In this document: positions 52,638-64,000 of the stretch, piece after piece
Numbering within the stretch: position 1 is the first letter of the stretch
How the letters are laid out: each line of letters opens with the position of its first letter
Origin: Nephrocerus scutellatus
Taxonomy: Eukaryota; Arthropoda; Insecta; Diptera; Pipunculidae
NCBI GenBank assembly: GCA_947095585.1
Contig: OX352762.1
Span: 26,140,669 to 26,204,668, forward strand
Reading direction: 5' to 3'
DNA length: 64,000 nucleotides
Notes under the pieces: model-generated
What the model was told of the DNA's origin: nothing
The model's database searches: none
What the model saw: the letters and a program-made list of their open reading frames with translations, nothing else
Position numbers and translations under genes: made by a program

Positions 52638-54539
52638 AGCTTGTACAGTAACTAAATTGCTGATTAACAAGTGGCAATAACTGAAGATTCGCTTATTTTT
52701 ACAAAAGATGTGGACAGTTGTTTTATTTTCAGTGGATTTTGTAATGCTTTGCATTTCTTGTACATAGGTAGGCTAAAAGTAAAAGTTTATTTCGACTTAT
52801 TTGGTTTGTTTCTTGCAATGACGGTTACGGTTACGATTAGACATTTAACTTATAACTTGTATAAAACTCATTTGTGTACTCAGATTTATTTATAACAAAT
52901 TTGAGTTGACTTAATCAGAAAACGAAATCGAAAAATTTAATACAAAGCTTGTCGGATTTATGGGTAATGAATCAAATTAAATTGAAACGATTTCGACATC
53001 TGATTTCTGCTACAGGAAACTGAAAAAATGCTTCAACGTAATCAACCGAAACTGACGAGAGTCATTTTTCATTTGGCTTAAAATGCCCGAATGATTCAGC
53101 AAAGTGATAAAAATACAACAACAAAAAATCTGAACAATATGATTTAATAGGGAAAATCCTATAAGCAAGAGTCAAACTACACGGTTAATAAAATACAAAT
53201 AATACCCTAGCAAATTTGATATTTGGAGCACAGGCGGCATCCCAATTCTTGTTACCCTAGCAACAATTTATTCTCATAACACTAATCTACGTGATATTAT
53301 ATCAAAACAAATTAAATCGCATAAGCTATAGTGTTGTTAGCCCAATCTGTGGCATGGATTCTATGGATCTGTGATGATATTTTGACACAAGCATTTCGAA
53401 AGCAAACAACATAAGCGTATCCATCGGGAAATATGAATGTACTGACCATGTAGAAGCAGACGTCCAGATAATTAAATAAACAGGCAATAAGACATGTTGG
53501 AAGAAGTTAATAAGATTTGATTAAGATTACAATGTGTGGTGCTAAGCTGAATGAGAGAAAACAACTAACAACATGCGTTTATTTTGGAATGTAAGGCTTA
53601 GCTATTGTACTCAGAAATATACCCTCCGTGTAAAAATAATTTTCCAAACACAAAAAATGCTGTATTCAAAAAATGCTTAGAATCTTCCAAACGTTCTCGT
53701 GTTTTGTTGATTTTTTTTAAATCCATTTATTTAATTTATTAGAAATCTTAAGTACTATTGTTAGTAATAAATAAATAACTTACTGTCTATATTAGTATTA
53801 ACAAGTAAATTTCACTACTTTCTATAAAAGATAATATTTGCTTAAATCTAACAATAAACATTATTTTATTTTGCTGTACACAGCTTCTATAACTTACTAG
53901 ACTAAAGAAAAAAAAATGAAAAATTCTTCCACAAAATCTTACTTATAAATAAAAACTTATACTAATTAAAACTACCTACAAATAAATTCGTCAAAAACTT
54001 AAAACACTAAATCCCTACAAGATTGGCAGTCATGTCAGTCTTTGAAGGCAGCTCGTTAAGATACCTGTACCCCAACTGCCTCTCATTAGGGCTAAGTGTC
54101 GGCCACACTCCAGTCCAGCCACCAGTATATTTTTTTACTGAATCGCCTTCTGTCTACCTTGTCTCTTTCAGGCACGCTACGACAGTATCTCCAGATAATA
54201 TTTCCATCCCCATTAAGCAATGAGGAATGCCGGATTATTTTGTCTTCTATTCTAGCAAGATGGTATATAACAGGTACGTTGCACGAGTCTCAGGTGGTAT
54301 AAATCCTCCAATGTATTTCTGAAATACCCTGGATTAGGAGAAAATGTTCCCGAAATTAAGTCATTTTCGATATAGGCTGACCGAGCGAAATGATTCCTAG
54401 TAAGATCAAGAATGACATTGTCAATTCTTAATACTCCGGATGCATCCAGGAGTTCTACACATAATGCCTATACTCAGAATGTTCGCTCCTGTACATATGC
54501 ATACATGCTCTAAGACATTTCCTCTCAAAGGCGCGGAGT
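52638..54539. other. Flank DNA; possible coding relic at 54100-54300
   Basis: Mostly AT-rich with nothing recognised. On the minus strand near 54270-54110 a frame reads YHLARIEDKIIRHSSLLNGD and continues with basic residues to a stop; I cannot name the family. Confidence 0.35.
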
Positions 54540-55105
54540 TTTTTCTATATATAATGGACCGATGTTCAAAACTTTTTGCAAAATTTTTAGAGTGATCGGG
54601 CACTGAGGCCCGAGGGGTGCCGATATAATTTTTTTAAAAATTCACCCGATTTTCTTCAAATTTTAAACACATATGTATCTCTGACGGACAAACCTTTTTG
54701 TAAAATTTTTGTGGTGTTCGCCCGAGGGGTGCTCCTATAATTTTTTTAAATTTGAACCCGATTTTTTTCAAATTTTGAACACCTGTGTAACTGATTAGGC
54801 CCCGGGGTTGGGCGCACCCATTCAAATTTTGTACGCATACGCATGTGTATCTCCGATGGACAACACTTTTTGTAAAAATGTTGGCGCGATCCGGGGTCCG
54901 AAATTTTAAAAAAATGTATCCGATTTTCTTTAAATTTTAAATTAGCCCGAGTATCTTTAAATTTTATACATATGTGTATCTCCGATGGAAACACTTTGTG
55001 TACAAATGTTGAAGTGATCAGGATAAGGGGGCTCCCAATTTTTTTTTTAAATGTTACCCGATTTTATTCAAACTTTGCACATTTTGTATCAATTAGAGAA
55101 TGGTT
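54540..55105 (-). mobile_element. Minisatellite element, inverted, diverged
   Basis: Inverted units with ATCTCCGATGGACAACACTT and GCCCGAGGGGTGC. The spacing is irregular from deletions. It ends ATTAGAGAATGGTTGTTTTT, a shortened family terminus. Confidence 0.55.
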
Positions 55106-55189
55106 GTTTTTTTATACATATACTTGCCACGCCTCCAGCTTCCCTTTTTAAGTGAATACAACAATCCAAATTTATAACGTTTATCTTTA

Positions 55190-55690
55190 TATAATAAGGA
55201 ATAATAAATAAAGAGAATTTATTTATATATTTTTGCTGTTTTAGCTCTTGAACCCATGGCCAAATTCAACCAAAGTTAGTACACATATCACATACAATCT
55301 GAAATATAACATAGGGTGGACCGGGGTAGTAACATTTGTGGATTTTAGTGTTGAATCCATAGCAGTTTTTGGTGGGGTGGCAGGCTGCCGATGTTAGTGT
55401 CGAATCTATAATTGTGGTGGATGGTGTTTAGATAGCTGCTGGTTTCGTGGGGTCTTGAGGCGTCTTGAGTTTGGTTGTTGTAGTGGTGCTTTTTTTGGTT
55501 GGGGGGGGGGGGGTGTTGGTATGTATATAGGTTTGTATGCATGTATGTATATTTGTGCCTCCATAGCGCTGCAATGCCTAAGAAATTTCAACCAAACTTA
55601 TATCACATACTATCTGGAATCAAACATAGGTGGTCTGTGGTTAGTCGGTCGAAGGGGATGGGAAGCACATGAGCATGGGCATTCAGCTAG
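55190..55690 (+). repeat. Helitron-like fragments (5' parts)
   Basis: GAGAATTTATTTATATATTT, then GCTCTTGAACCCATGGCCAA and ATTCAACCAAA resemble the start of the Helitron at 24043. A second start-like stretch follows at about 55560. GATGTTAGTGTCGAATCTAT repeats are as in that element. There is a G run at 55502-55512. No 3' CTAG end identified with confidence. Confidence 0.5.
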
Positions 55691-55824
55691 TGTGTTAATA
55701 AATCTGTGTATAAGAAAAATAGACTTTTTTGCATTTTGCATTTTTGAGATCAATTTTATAATATGCCCTGAGACTTTGGCAATTAAATGTGAAAAAGGAC
55801 ACAGACGTTCTTGTTATATTATGC

Positions 55825-55920
55825 TCCATTTTAAATTCTCTATATTAACTTCACTTGCCCGTGGGTGGCTGGCTGGCTGGCCAAATCTTGTGATCAATTT
55901 TTAACCTACAGGCCGATTTT
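55825..55920 (-). repeat. Minisatellite element 3' end, inverted
   Basis: TTAAATTCTCTATATTAACT, TGCCCGTGGGTGGCTGGCTG and ATCAATTTTTAACCTACAGG are the inverse of the family's 3' end. Confidence 0.6.
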
Positions 55921-56359
55921 ATTGATATGGGGAGATGGGGTCGATCCCTGAGTGATCCCTGAGTTCCTAAACTCACTTAAATCGTCTGGCTTGCCACCAC
56001 ATCGTCCTACATTTTGATATCCAATTATTTTACTACGGATTCTCGACTCGCCTAAACTTTGCAATGGCACAAGACTGTGCATAAAAGAGATGCCGGGCAA
56101 TATAATTGAAGCGACTATCTTCACAGAAAAGGGAAAGTGCGAAACAATTTTTATCCCACGAATAGCACTCATTTCGACGGATCTACCTTTTAAATTTAAG
56201 AGATTACAGTTTTCAGTAAAACTTGCGTATTCGATAACAATCAATCGGACAGTTTATTAAGTACAAAAATAATCTAATATTTTTCGACATTAAATGCTTA
56301 CTTCGTTTTCTGTTGTCAACTAATTTGAAAAATGTTGCTTTTTAAAACTTATATTCGAC

Positions 56360-56800
56360 TTTTGTTTGTCTGACCTAGAGAGCTGAAATTTTGTGAGCAG
56401 CTTAGTCTCTTAGAACAGTTCTTTTTTATAATTCGTGCACGAAGTAATGGACGTTAAGGAAAAGGAGGAGAAAAGAGGGATGTCTATGAGCTTGTGAGCC
56501 CCCGCGAGCGACGCGTGCCGTGTGGCGCGTAAATAAAATCGGGTTGATTTTCAAGAAGTTTATATGGGAGCCCCTTGACCCTTGGTACGATCACTTCCAT
56601 ATTTTTATAGAAAGTGTTGAAATCGGATATATTCTTGTGTCTAAAGTTTGTGTATTTTCAATGACGACACTTTCTATAAAAAATTAGTAGTGATCGGGTC
56701 CCATGGTAACCCGGTTTTTGTAAAACTATGCACACATGTTTATCTCCGATTAGAAAATTTACATTAACAATTTAAATTTTTGTGGATTAGTTGTTTTTTG
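56360..56800 (+). repeat. Composite of small repeat fragments
   Basis: A piece GACCTAGAGAGCTGAAATTT (as at 4331) is followed by AAGGAAAAGGAGGAGAAAAG at 56456, which matches the 3' region of the retrotransposon near 17352. An ACGCGTGCCGTGTGGCGCGT piece comes next, and then minisatellite-element units up to 56770. Confidence 0.5.
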
Positions 56801-56889
56801 TTCAAATTGTGTGCGACTTTTTTTAAATTTTTGTGGGCATCGATAAGTATTTTAGTAATGCTATGCGTGTACGATATATGTTAATATAT

Positions 56890-57190
56890 AATCTATTTAT
56901 ATGTATGTATATATATATATAAATATATATGTCTGCTTCGCTTTAGCTTTAGAATACCTGGAGCAAATTCAACCAAACTTCGAAACATATCACATACAAT
57001 TAGCAGTCAAACATTTTTAATAGAGGGGTGGTCGATATTAGAATCGAGTAGATTGTAGGGGTGGTAGATTAGAGTCCATAGTTTTCGGGGTTGCTAAGGT
57101 GAATAGTTATGGTAAGACACCTCTAGGGGGAGGGAGTCGATTGTCGATGGTGATGGAGGTCGGTTGGTTGGAATTGAGTTCTTCACATTA
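56890..57190 (+). repeat. Helitron-like 5' fragment
   Basis: It starts in a TA-rich run, has GCTTTAGAATACCTGGAGCA and AAATTCAACCAAACTTCG, then GGTAAGACACCTCTAGGGGG, matching the interior repeats of the Helitron at 24043. Confidence 0.5.
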
Positions 57191-58689
57191 CAGGTCAATC
57201 AATAATCGAAAGCTTATAATACTTCAATGCCTTAATTTTTTCAACGATTGAAGTTATTCCAATAAATAACGAAAATATTTAATTATAACGAAATGCATGA
57301 AAATGTATTTTACCATTCATTTCCAAATTAATTACAAATTTCAATTATACATTTCAGATATTGGATATGTGGAAATATAAAATCATGAAATGCATGATGC
57401 GACGCTGGTATCATCGGCGGGGAAGAGGCGATAATGCTTAGCACTCTGACAGCGTGGATCGTCATAGACAAAAGTATCAAAATATTATAACAATGATTGT
57501 GAATGGCATGAGAAATTTCCGGCTTCCGATGCAGTGATGCAGTAAACGAATTTGGATATTATTCTCGAAGGCCTTACGTTCCGTGCCAGTTTAGATTCTT
57601 CCAATTAGCACCAGAAGCCGAGTATTAATTTGCAATTCAAAAAGGTATTCGCGTTGGAAAGGCAAATGAAAGATTTTTTATGCTGTCAATATGTACATAC
57701 TCGTATACATATACTTTGCACTTGCGAAAAATTCCCTTCATGCTGATGTGTATTCGTGATTCAATTTCTCAAATTGGAAATTACAATTCATACAAAGTTG
57801 TTAAGTGTTAGTTAAGCTGTAATGTATGGACTAAACGTTAATTGCATTGTCAAGGAATTGAAAACGGGGTGTTTTTTTTGTTCAAAACAGGATGCAGTTC
57901 CCAAGACTGAGAACTATAAGTTTCCTTCAGCAGAGAATAAATACGCCTAGATATGAAGAGCATGTAGTAGTGCTGCACAAATACAATGTATTATCCATAA
58001 CCTTGGAAATTTTTTTTTAATGAGCGAACGCTTCTATTGATTTGCACCCTTATAATGCCTAGGCACAGCGTAGGCTTGGAAATGTTTGGATAGATAAAGG
58101 AGAGTGCGTTGTGGTGGGTGACACCCGAGCACTCACAAACAAGAATATTGCGCTCATAAGACCACATTGATGGCGCTACATCTAGTCTACTTCACACATC
58201 AACTAAGCCGTACATGAACAGAATTATATGATGAGTACTTGTAATCTAGCTGATCAGTGCGGTGAGAAAATTCGTGCGTTTATTGGACGCGCCGGAAATC
58301 GAATCACTTGAAATTTCTGGAAAAAAAAACTGAGTCCCTAACGGACGCTTGCGCTTGCATAGACGTAGAGTAATGGAAGGAAAGAGCATGAATATTAATT
58401 AGGGTTAAAGTCAACTACAACTAAAGCTTTATCCTTCAGCAGCTCAGCATTCGATTTTAATTTTATATTTCTTTATTTAGGAACAGCACAAATCATATCC
58501 GGGATCCACCAGATCGCTGCACAAATATGATATGAAATGAAAATATTTGCAGAAATTGTAAAATTATAAAATCAACACACAGAAAATGATCTTGAATAAC
58601 AAGATAGACGAGGATATGTAATTAGGATTGGTGTATCTATATGAAGCTTCTAATATTGTTCAAAAATGATATGATTGTGTTTGTTTCGA
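57191..58689. other. Flank DNA, nothing recognised
   Basis: No long frames; moderately less AT-rich near 57420 and 58100-58200. Confidence 0.45.
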
Positions 58690-59325
58690 GAACAAATTTG
58701 GGGAGCCCCGACCCCGAGGGGCTCCATTACAAATATTTTACAAAATTTACCCGATTTTCTACAAATTCTATAAACATGTGTATCTCCGATGGACAACACT
58801 TTTTGTAAAAATTTTGGAGATCCCGGGCCGCTGGGTCATAAGGCACAAATTTTTTTAAAAAAATTAACCCGATTTGCTTCAAATTTAATATACATGTGTA
58901 ACTCCGATGGGCAACACTTTATCTAAAAATGTTGGAAATTTAAAAAAAAAAAAATAACCCGATTTTCTCAAATTTTATACACATGTGTATTTTTTAAAAA
59001 TTAGCCCAATTTTTTTCAAAATTTAAACACATGTGTATATCCAATGGGTAAAATTTTAATAGTGACGGCCCCTGAGGCCCGAGGGGTGCCCATGTAATTT
59101 TTTAAAAATTAGCTCGATTTTCTTCAAATTTTAAGCACATCTGTAAATCCTATGGACAAAACTTTTTGCAAATTTGGAGTGATCGGGTCCTGATACCCGA
59201 GTCGTGCCCATGTAAATTTTTAAAAATTAGCCCGATTTTCTTCAAATTTGACCACATATTATGTGTCTCTAATTAGAGACTTTACATGAAAAATTTTAAT
59301 TCTTATGGGTTGGTTTTTTTTTATA
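58690..59325 (-). mobile_element. Minisatellite element, inverted, about five units
   Basis: Units with ATCTCCGATGGACAACACTT and CCCGATTTTCTTCAAATTTT; at the right end ATGAAAAATTTTAATTCTTA and TGGGTTGGTTTTTT form the family 5' terminus, inverted. Confidence 0.65.
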
Positions 59326-59404
59326 ATGAAAATGCCTCAATAGAAAGAGATTCATCTTTATTATTTCTATTATTCTAGTGCTTACTTTGATTCACCCAGA
59401 TTTT

Positions 59405-59690
59405 TTGCTCTCTGCCTTGGCTCGGTGGCTCAAGTTGTTAGTGCTTTGACTTAGAAGTTAGAATCCCAGAAAAGCACCAAAGAGCTATTTCACGTTCCCA
59501 CGTCTAACAAATGTCTACCAAACTTCCAAGAGTTTTAGTTTTAATAGAAAGCTTCTCAATTCACCTTTAAGATGTGGCTTTTAATGGTAGGTCAAATTTT
59601 TAGTGCAAAAATATATAACACGGATGGTCGCGAGATGCTATATATCCCACTACGGTCTGTTGCGCCAAATATTATTATTTATTGCTACCT
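59405..59690 (+). mobile_element. tRNA-derived SINE, old copy
   Basis: The head GGCTCGGTGGCTCAAGTTGT and a damaged B box (GTTAGAATCCCAG) are followed by the AAAGCTTCTCAATTCACCTT body part and a GGTCTGTTGCGCCAAATATT tail with ATT run. Confidence 0.65.
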
Positions 59691-61199
59691 GTCACATGAG
59701 GAGATAACTGCGGGATTTAAACCTGATGGACAAACCAACAAAAAATAGATAGATATTTTATTGTATAATAAATATCAGCGTATCCCGATTAATTGAACAT
59801 ATACTAAAAACCCCGTAAAGATTGCGCTTCTAATAATAAATTTGAATACAGAACTCAGACGCGTAAGGTTTTTTATTTTCTAATCCCATCCCATCCCCAT
59901 TAAAAATTTTCAAAACATTTAATGCCCATGCCTGTCTGTATTCCTTTCGTTTTTATTTTATTTTAAAATTTATTGTTTAAAATTAAATTGCTTTAAATAT
60001 AACATGTAGTAGATTAAGTAGTCAAAAATATTGTTTAATTATAAGCAATACAAAATAAATTAAAACAATGTTAATACGTCGGGCCCCTATTGTTGAGCCG
60101 ACACTTATTAATAATAGTTATTTATAAGTTTAGTTTTAAGTCAAAATTGTATATTACTTAAATGTTTAATAAAATATCTTAATCTAAAAAAAATCCTGTC
60201 TGTATTGCGTAACTTTTTATGGTTGAAAAGTGAAAACATCTATAATGATTTATTGTGTTTATGCGCAATGAGTGTCTTCCACTCACGCCTTTATTTTTAC
60301 TTAGTTTATCCGACGGTAAAATACAATAAAACAACACACAAAAAATGTGTCTTACGATCTGACCAAACGCAGTCAGTCCAGTTGGGCTACAAGTACATCG
60401 GCTAAGAGAAGCACTTCGTTAATCATAGCATTACGTTCGAGATCCCTTTACAACTCTGAAGGAGATATGTTAGGTACACCCAGTCGAATACGGCATCAGC
60501 ACAGTCGTTTACATGACCAAGGAAGACGAGCGCTTTGGGTGTACTTTTGGTTGTGAATATTAACTACAATCAGCAAGAAGAGGACGCCAACACAGCGTAA
60601 TTGCATTTTCCTGAAACATATTTTTTGTACATTGGAATTGGGCAAGATTTATTTTATGTGTTATACAAATTGACATCAATATTATAAACTAGACGCGTTT
60701 TTGTATCACATAATAAAATGTTTAACACGTCTGTCTTCTTTTGATTTCATTGTTGTGCCATTTCTTATGCGTAGCTGTGTCGAAGAACTCTTTATTTCCA
60801 TTCAGACGCATATTTATTAAAGTAGACATACATTGCATTTTATTAGGCTCTTTATGTGACGCCTTCTGCACACTTACCTTTCCATTTCAGCTTGAAGATG
60901 TAGACGTCTTTAACGTGTTTATGGGATTACCTTTTAGGAGTTATAATTTAACTCGTACTCAAAATTAATGACTCTGATTAATGATCTTGCGACTAAACTT
61001 GCAACTGGCAGTAAACTCGTAAGTATAAAAGACGCCATAAGAAATTTAATCCTTGAATTAAATTTTCGCTAAGTAAAAATTATATTAATTTTGCTGTAGG
61101 GGTATATAAATGGTTTTCCAATTGCGACGCCTAATTATTTCCATAAGGGTTCATAAGGTAGCTGCAATTTGTTTGACGTTTCCACCAGCCTATACTCGC
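59691..61199. other. Flank DNA, nothing recognised
   Basis: Short frames without domains at 60205-60556 and 60741-60968. Confidence 0.4.
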
Positions 61200-62465
61200 C
61201 AATGAACATTTTTAGATAAAGTGTTGCCCATCGGAGTTACACATGTATATTAAATTTGAAGCAAATCGGGTTAATTTTTAAAAAAAAAATTGTATCGGGC
61301 CTTATGACCCAGCGGCCCGGTATCTCGAAAATTTTTTACAAAAAGTGTTGTGCAACGGAAATACACATGTATATAAAATTTGAAGAAAATCTGGTTAATT
61401 TTTTTAAAAAATTTCTATGGGGCCCGGTGTCTCCAAAATTTTTAGAAAATGTTTGGTCCATCGGAGATACACATAATAAATAAATAAAAATAAATAAACA
61501 CAAGTATATAAAAATTGAAGAAAATTGGGCCCGGGTCCCCAAATTTTCTATAAAAAGTGTTTTCCATCGTAGATAAAAATGAATATAAAATTTAAAGAAA
61601 ATCGGGTTAATTTTTTAAAAAAAATTGTATGGGGCCTCACGACTCCGGGGCCCTGGGTCTCCAAAAGTTTTACAAAAACTGTTGTCCATCGGAGATACAC
61701 ATGTGTGTGAAATTTGAAGAAAATCGGGTAAATTTTGTAAAATATTTGTAATGGAGCCGACCCTGAGGCCCTGGTCCCAAAATTTGAAGAAAATTAGTTT
61801 TATTTTTTAAAAAAATGTGTATGGGGCCAAACGACTCACGGCCCCAGGGACCCCAAAATTTTTATAAAAAGTGTTGTCAATCGGCGATAAACATGAATAT
61901 AAAAGAAAGAAAATCGGGTTAATTTTTTTGAAAAAAACTGTATGAGGACTCTCGACTCCGGCGGGTCTCCAAAATTTTTACAAAAAGTGTTGGCCTTTGC
62001 AGATACACATGTGTATAAAATTTGAAGAAAATCGGGTTAACTCTTTCTTAAAAATTGTATGGGGCCTCACGACCCCGGGGTCCGGGGTCTCCTAAGTTTT
62101 TACAAAAAGTGTTGTCCATCGGAGATACACATGTGTGTGAAATTTGAAGAAAATCTGGTTAATTTTTTTAAAAAATTTGTATGGGGACCCACGATCCCAG
62201 GGCCCGTGGTGTCCAAATTTTTTACAAAAAGTGGAGATACACATGTTTATAAAATTTGAAGAAAATCGGGTAAATTTTGTAAAATATTTGTAATGGAGCC
62301 CCTCGGGGTCGGGGGTCCCCAAATTTTAATAGAGTGTTGTCTTCGGAGATATGCATTGTGCAAAATTTCAATGAAATCGGACTTTGGGAGGTGGGTTAAA
62401 AATTGATCGCAAAATTCCACGACAAACAAACACACGGGCTTCGCTTCGCATTTATATAGAGAATT
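61200..62465 (+). mobile_element. Minisatellite element, longest array (about ten units)
   Basis: Units with GTTGTCCATCGGAGATACAC, TTTGAAGAAAATCGGGTTAA and a GC block recur with a 122-bp period where undeleted (61981 to 62103). The 3' end has GGGAGGTGGGTTAAAAATTG and CATTTATATAGAGAATTTA. One interruption near 61480-61500 is an AAATA repeat. The 5' terminus is not seen. Confidence 0.7.
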
Positions 62466-63103
62466 TAATAAAAAAAAATTAAGAATTCTGTATCATCCCA
62501 ATCATTGTGTTTTAGAATTAAAGTGGAACGTGGAAGCAGGGGTATAATTCAAGTTCATTAATATGCTCTTCTTCTCTTCATTTGATATAATATGACAAGC
62601 CACAATGCGTTTGAATTATTTGTTGAATGCAAAATCCCCAAAAAAATAAGTGACAATTCAGCTATAAAATACCAGCTAAAAATATTGATTCTGAAGCTAC
62701 GGTCGATTTTGTAAAATATCGGAAATTGAAAAAAATAAACATCTACTAAAATGTCTTTTCAGCAACATACATTTTTACATAACTGTATAGCCATCTACTT
62801 GCGTCTTTTTAAAAAAATATTCCTATCTCTGATCAAGTACGGTCTTTTCCGCTTTTCGAGTGAATCCTAGTATTGATGTTAAGTGAAAATTATGATGGCT
62901 CCCATTGGGTGTATAAAACAAAACGCAAGTTCATGTCACATCACAAATCTCAACCACATTTGCGATGTTATCGATTCAACATCACTTCGAACTGAGCATG
63001 TTTTCCGAAAGCCGAACAGCATAAAAAAAATCAATGCTGATGGGAAAAAAAGGACTTTTTCTTTCGACGCATTTTGCATTTTTTTTTGGTTGCAATAGTA
63101 ATA
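62466..63103. other. Flank DNA, nothing recognised
   Basis: AT-rich, no repeat family or gene. Confidence 0.4.
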
Positions 63104-64000
63104 ACGGGTGTTTTTTTAAGAGGTTGCCGATTTTTTTTTTTGAATAAAACACATATAAAATTATGAAATGACCAAAATTTTTTTTTATTTGGTAGATAAT
63201 TTTTTGGCATTTAACATTTAAACACAATTTCTGGCATATGGCTACCACGACTATTTTTCACAAATGTCATTCTGGAGGTCCAATTTTCCAGCACTTTTTC
63301 AAGCATTTGAGGGCGTATGTCAGCAATGACACGTTGAATATTGGTTTCCAAAGCGTCAATCGATTGAGGTTTATCGACATAAACCAATGACTTCACGTAT
63401 CCCCACAAAAAGTAATCGAGTGGCGTCAAATCGCACGAACGCGGAGGCCAATTCACCGGACCATTTCTCGAAATAATGTTGTCGTTGAAAGTTTCTTTCA
63501 ATAAGTCGATTGTTTCACGTGCTGTATGGCAAGTGGCACCATCTTGTTGAAACCACATTTCATCCATATCCATATCTTCAAGATTTGACAACAAAAACTC
63601 ATTTAACATGGTTCTGTATCGATTTCCATTCACGGTAACGCGTCGTCCTTCCTCATTTTTAAAGAAATATGGACCGATGATCCCACCAGCCCATAGACCG
63701 CACCAAACAGTACATTTATCAGGATGCATTGGTAATTCTTGAACGGCGTGTGGATTATCTTTGCTCCAAATGCGACAATTTTGTTTGTTGACGTATCCAT
63801 TTAACAAAAAATGCGCCTCATCACTGAAGAGAATTTTACGGTAAAAAAATGGATCTTCGTTCAATTGATTTAACGACCAATCACTGAATTCACGGCGCAA
63901 ACGATGGTCGTGTGGCTTTAATTCTTGCACCAATTGAATTTTGTATGGCACCAAACCCAAATCTTTACGTAAAATTTTCAATAAGGTGGATGGACAAAGT
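63104..64000 (-). mobile_element. DD41D (rosa-type) mariner, 3' part, cut by window edge
   Basis: The left end (3' of the element on the minus strand) starts ACGGGTGTTTTTTTAAGAGG next to TA at 63102-63103. The other end lies beyond 64000. Confidence 0.7.
63211..64000 (-). CDS. DD41D mariner transposase, C-terminal part, open to the window edge
   Basis: The frame is open from the window edge to the stop at 63213-63211 (262 codons visible). It begins LCPSTLLKILRKDLGL, so the N-terminal DNA-binding part is outside. Counting from residue 1 at 63981, the catalytic residues are D54 (FSDEAHF), D147 (WFQQDGATCHTA) and D189 (LTPLDYFLWGYVK). The D147-D189 gap is 41 residues, which defines the rosa group described from tephritid flies. 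NWPPRSCD precedes the last Asp. The visible part has no stop or frameshift, unlike the copy at 34245. It would cut and join transposon ends in the nucleus. Whether the whole gene is intact cannot be seen. Confidence 0.88.
   Translation of the reverse strand, partial: LCPSTLLKILRKDLGLVPYKIQLVQELKPHDHRLRREFSDWSLNQLNEDPFFYRKILFSDEAHFLLNGYVNKQNCRIWSKDNPHAVQELPMHPDKCTVWCGLWAGGIIGPYFFKNEEGRRVTVNGNRYRTMLNEFLLSNLEDMDMDEMWFQQDGATCHTARETIDLLKETFNDNIISRNGPVNWPPRSCDLTPLDYFLWGYVKSLVYVDKPQSIDALETNIQRVIADIRPQMLEKVLENWTSRMTFVKNSRGSHMPEIVFKC

Noticed and set aside
55455..55904. 149-codon plus-strand frame
   Set aside because: It runs through Helitron-like G-runs and the inverted minisatellite-element end; no protein family.
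61200..62465. CRISPR-like regular spacing of the repeats
   Set aside because: The 122-bp units are contiguous diverged minisatellite units in a fly genome, without spacers or cas genes.

Overview
The window looks like nuclear DNA of a higher dipteran fly. It is AT-rich, crowded with decayed transposons, and holds one recognisable host gene spread over about 30 kb. That gene, on the minus strand, is the calcium-binding protein Cbp53E (calbindin-32). Six coding exons, each with GT/AG splice sites and matching phases, give the first 205 residues and four of the expected six EF-hands; the rest of the gene lies left of position 1. Rosa-type DD41D mariners and an Osvaldo-like Ty3/gypsy element fit an acalyptrate fly (tephritid-like or drosophilid-like), but the sequence alone does not fix the family.

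Layout. Positions 1-30.2 kb are the Cbp53E gene. Its large introns carry relics: a 122-bp-period minisatellite element with Helentron/HINE-like organisation, a foldback element with about 365-bp inverted arms (4.36-5.76 kb), tRNA-derived SINEs (several with clean target-site duplications), fragments of three kinds of non-LTR retrotransposon, a non-autonomous Helitron (24.0-25.2 kb) and mariner relics. From 30.2 to 38.6 kb the upstream flank holds an RTE-like retrotransposon with a broken catalytic motif, a dead DD41D mariner with TA duplications (34.2-35.5 kb), and a chimeric block of non-LTR and Helitron pieces.

At 38,871-47,846 sits the most complete element: an 8,976-bp Ty3/gypsy retrotransposon. 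It has two 1,180-bp LTRs (no difference found by eye), a 4-bp AGTT target duplication, a lysine-tRNA-type primer binding site, one uninterrupted 1,795-residue Gag-Pol reading frame with all catalytic motifs, and a polypurine tract. From 47.9 to 64 kb the sequence is again mostly repeats, ending with an open DD41D mariner transposase frame that runs off the right edge.

The most interesting structure is inside the LTR retrotransposon. The LTR carries three hairpins at an exact 77-bp period whose arms differ in sequence but keep pairing (including G-U pairs) around an invariant 13-nt core. The leader after the primer binding site carries a second set of three hairpins with compensatory changes, each followed by an ACCGTC motif. 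Both look like conserved RNA structures rather than simple repeats. I know of no description of either, but I could not search.
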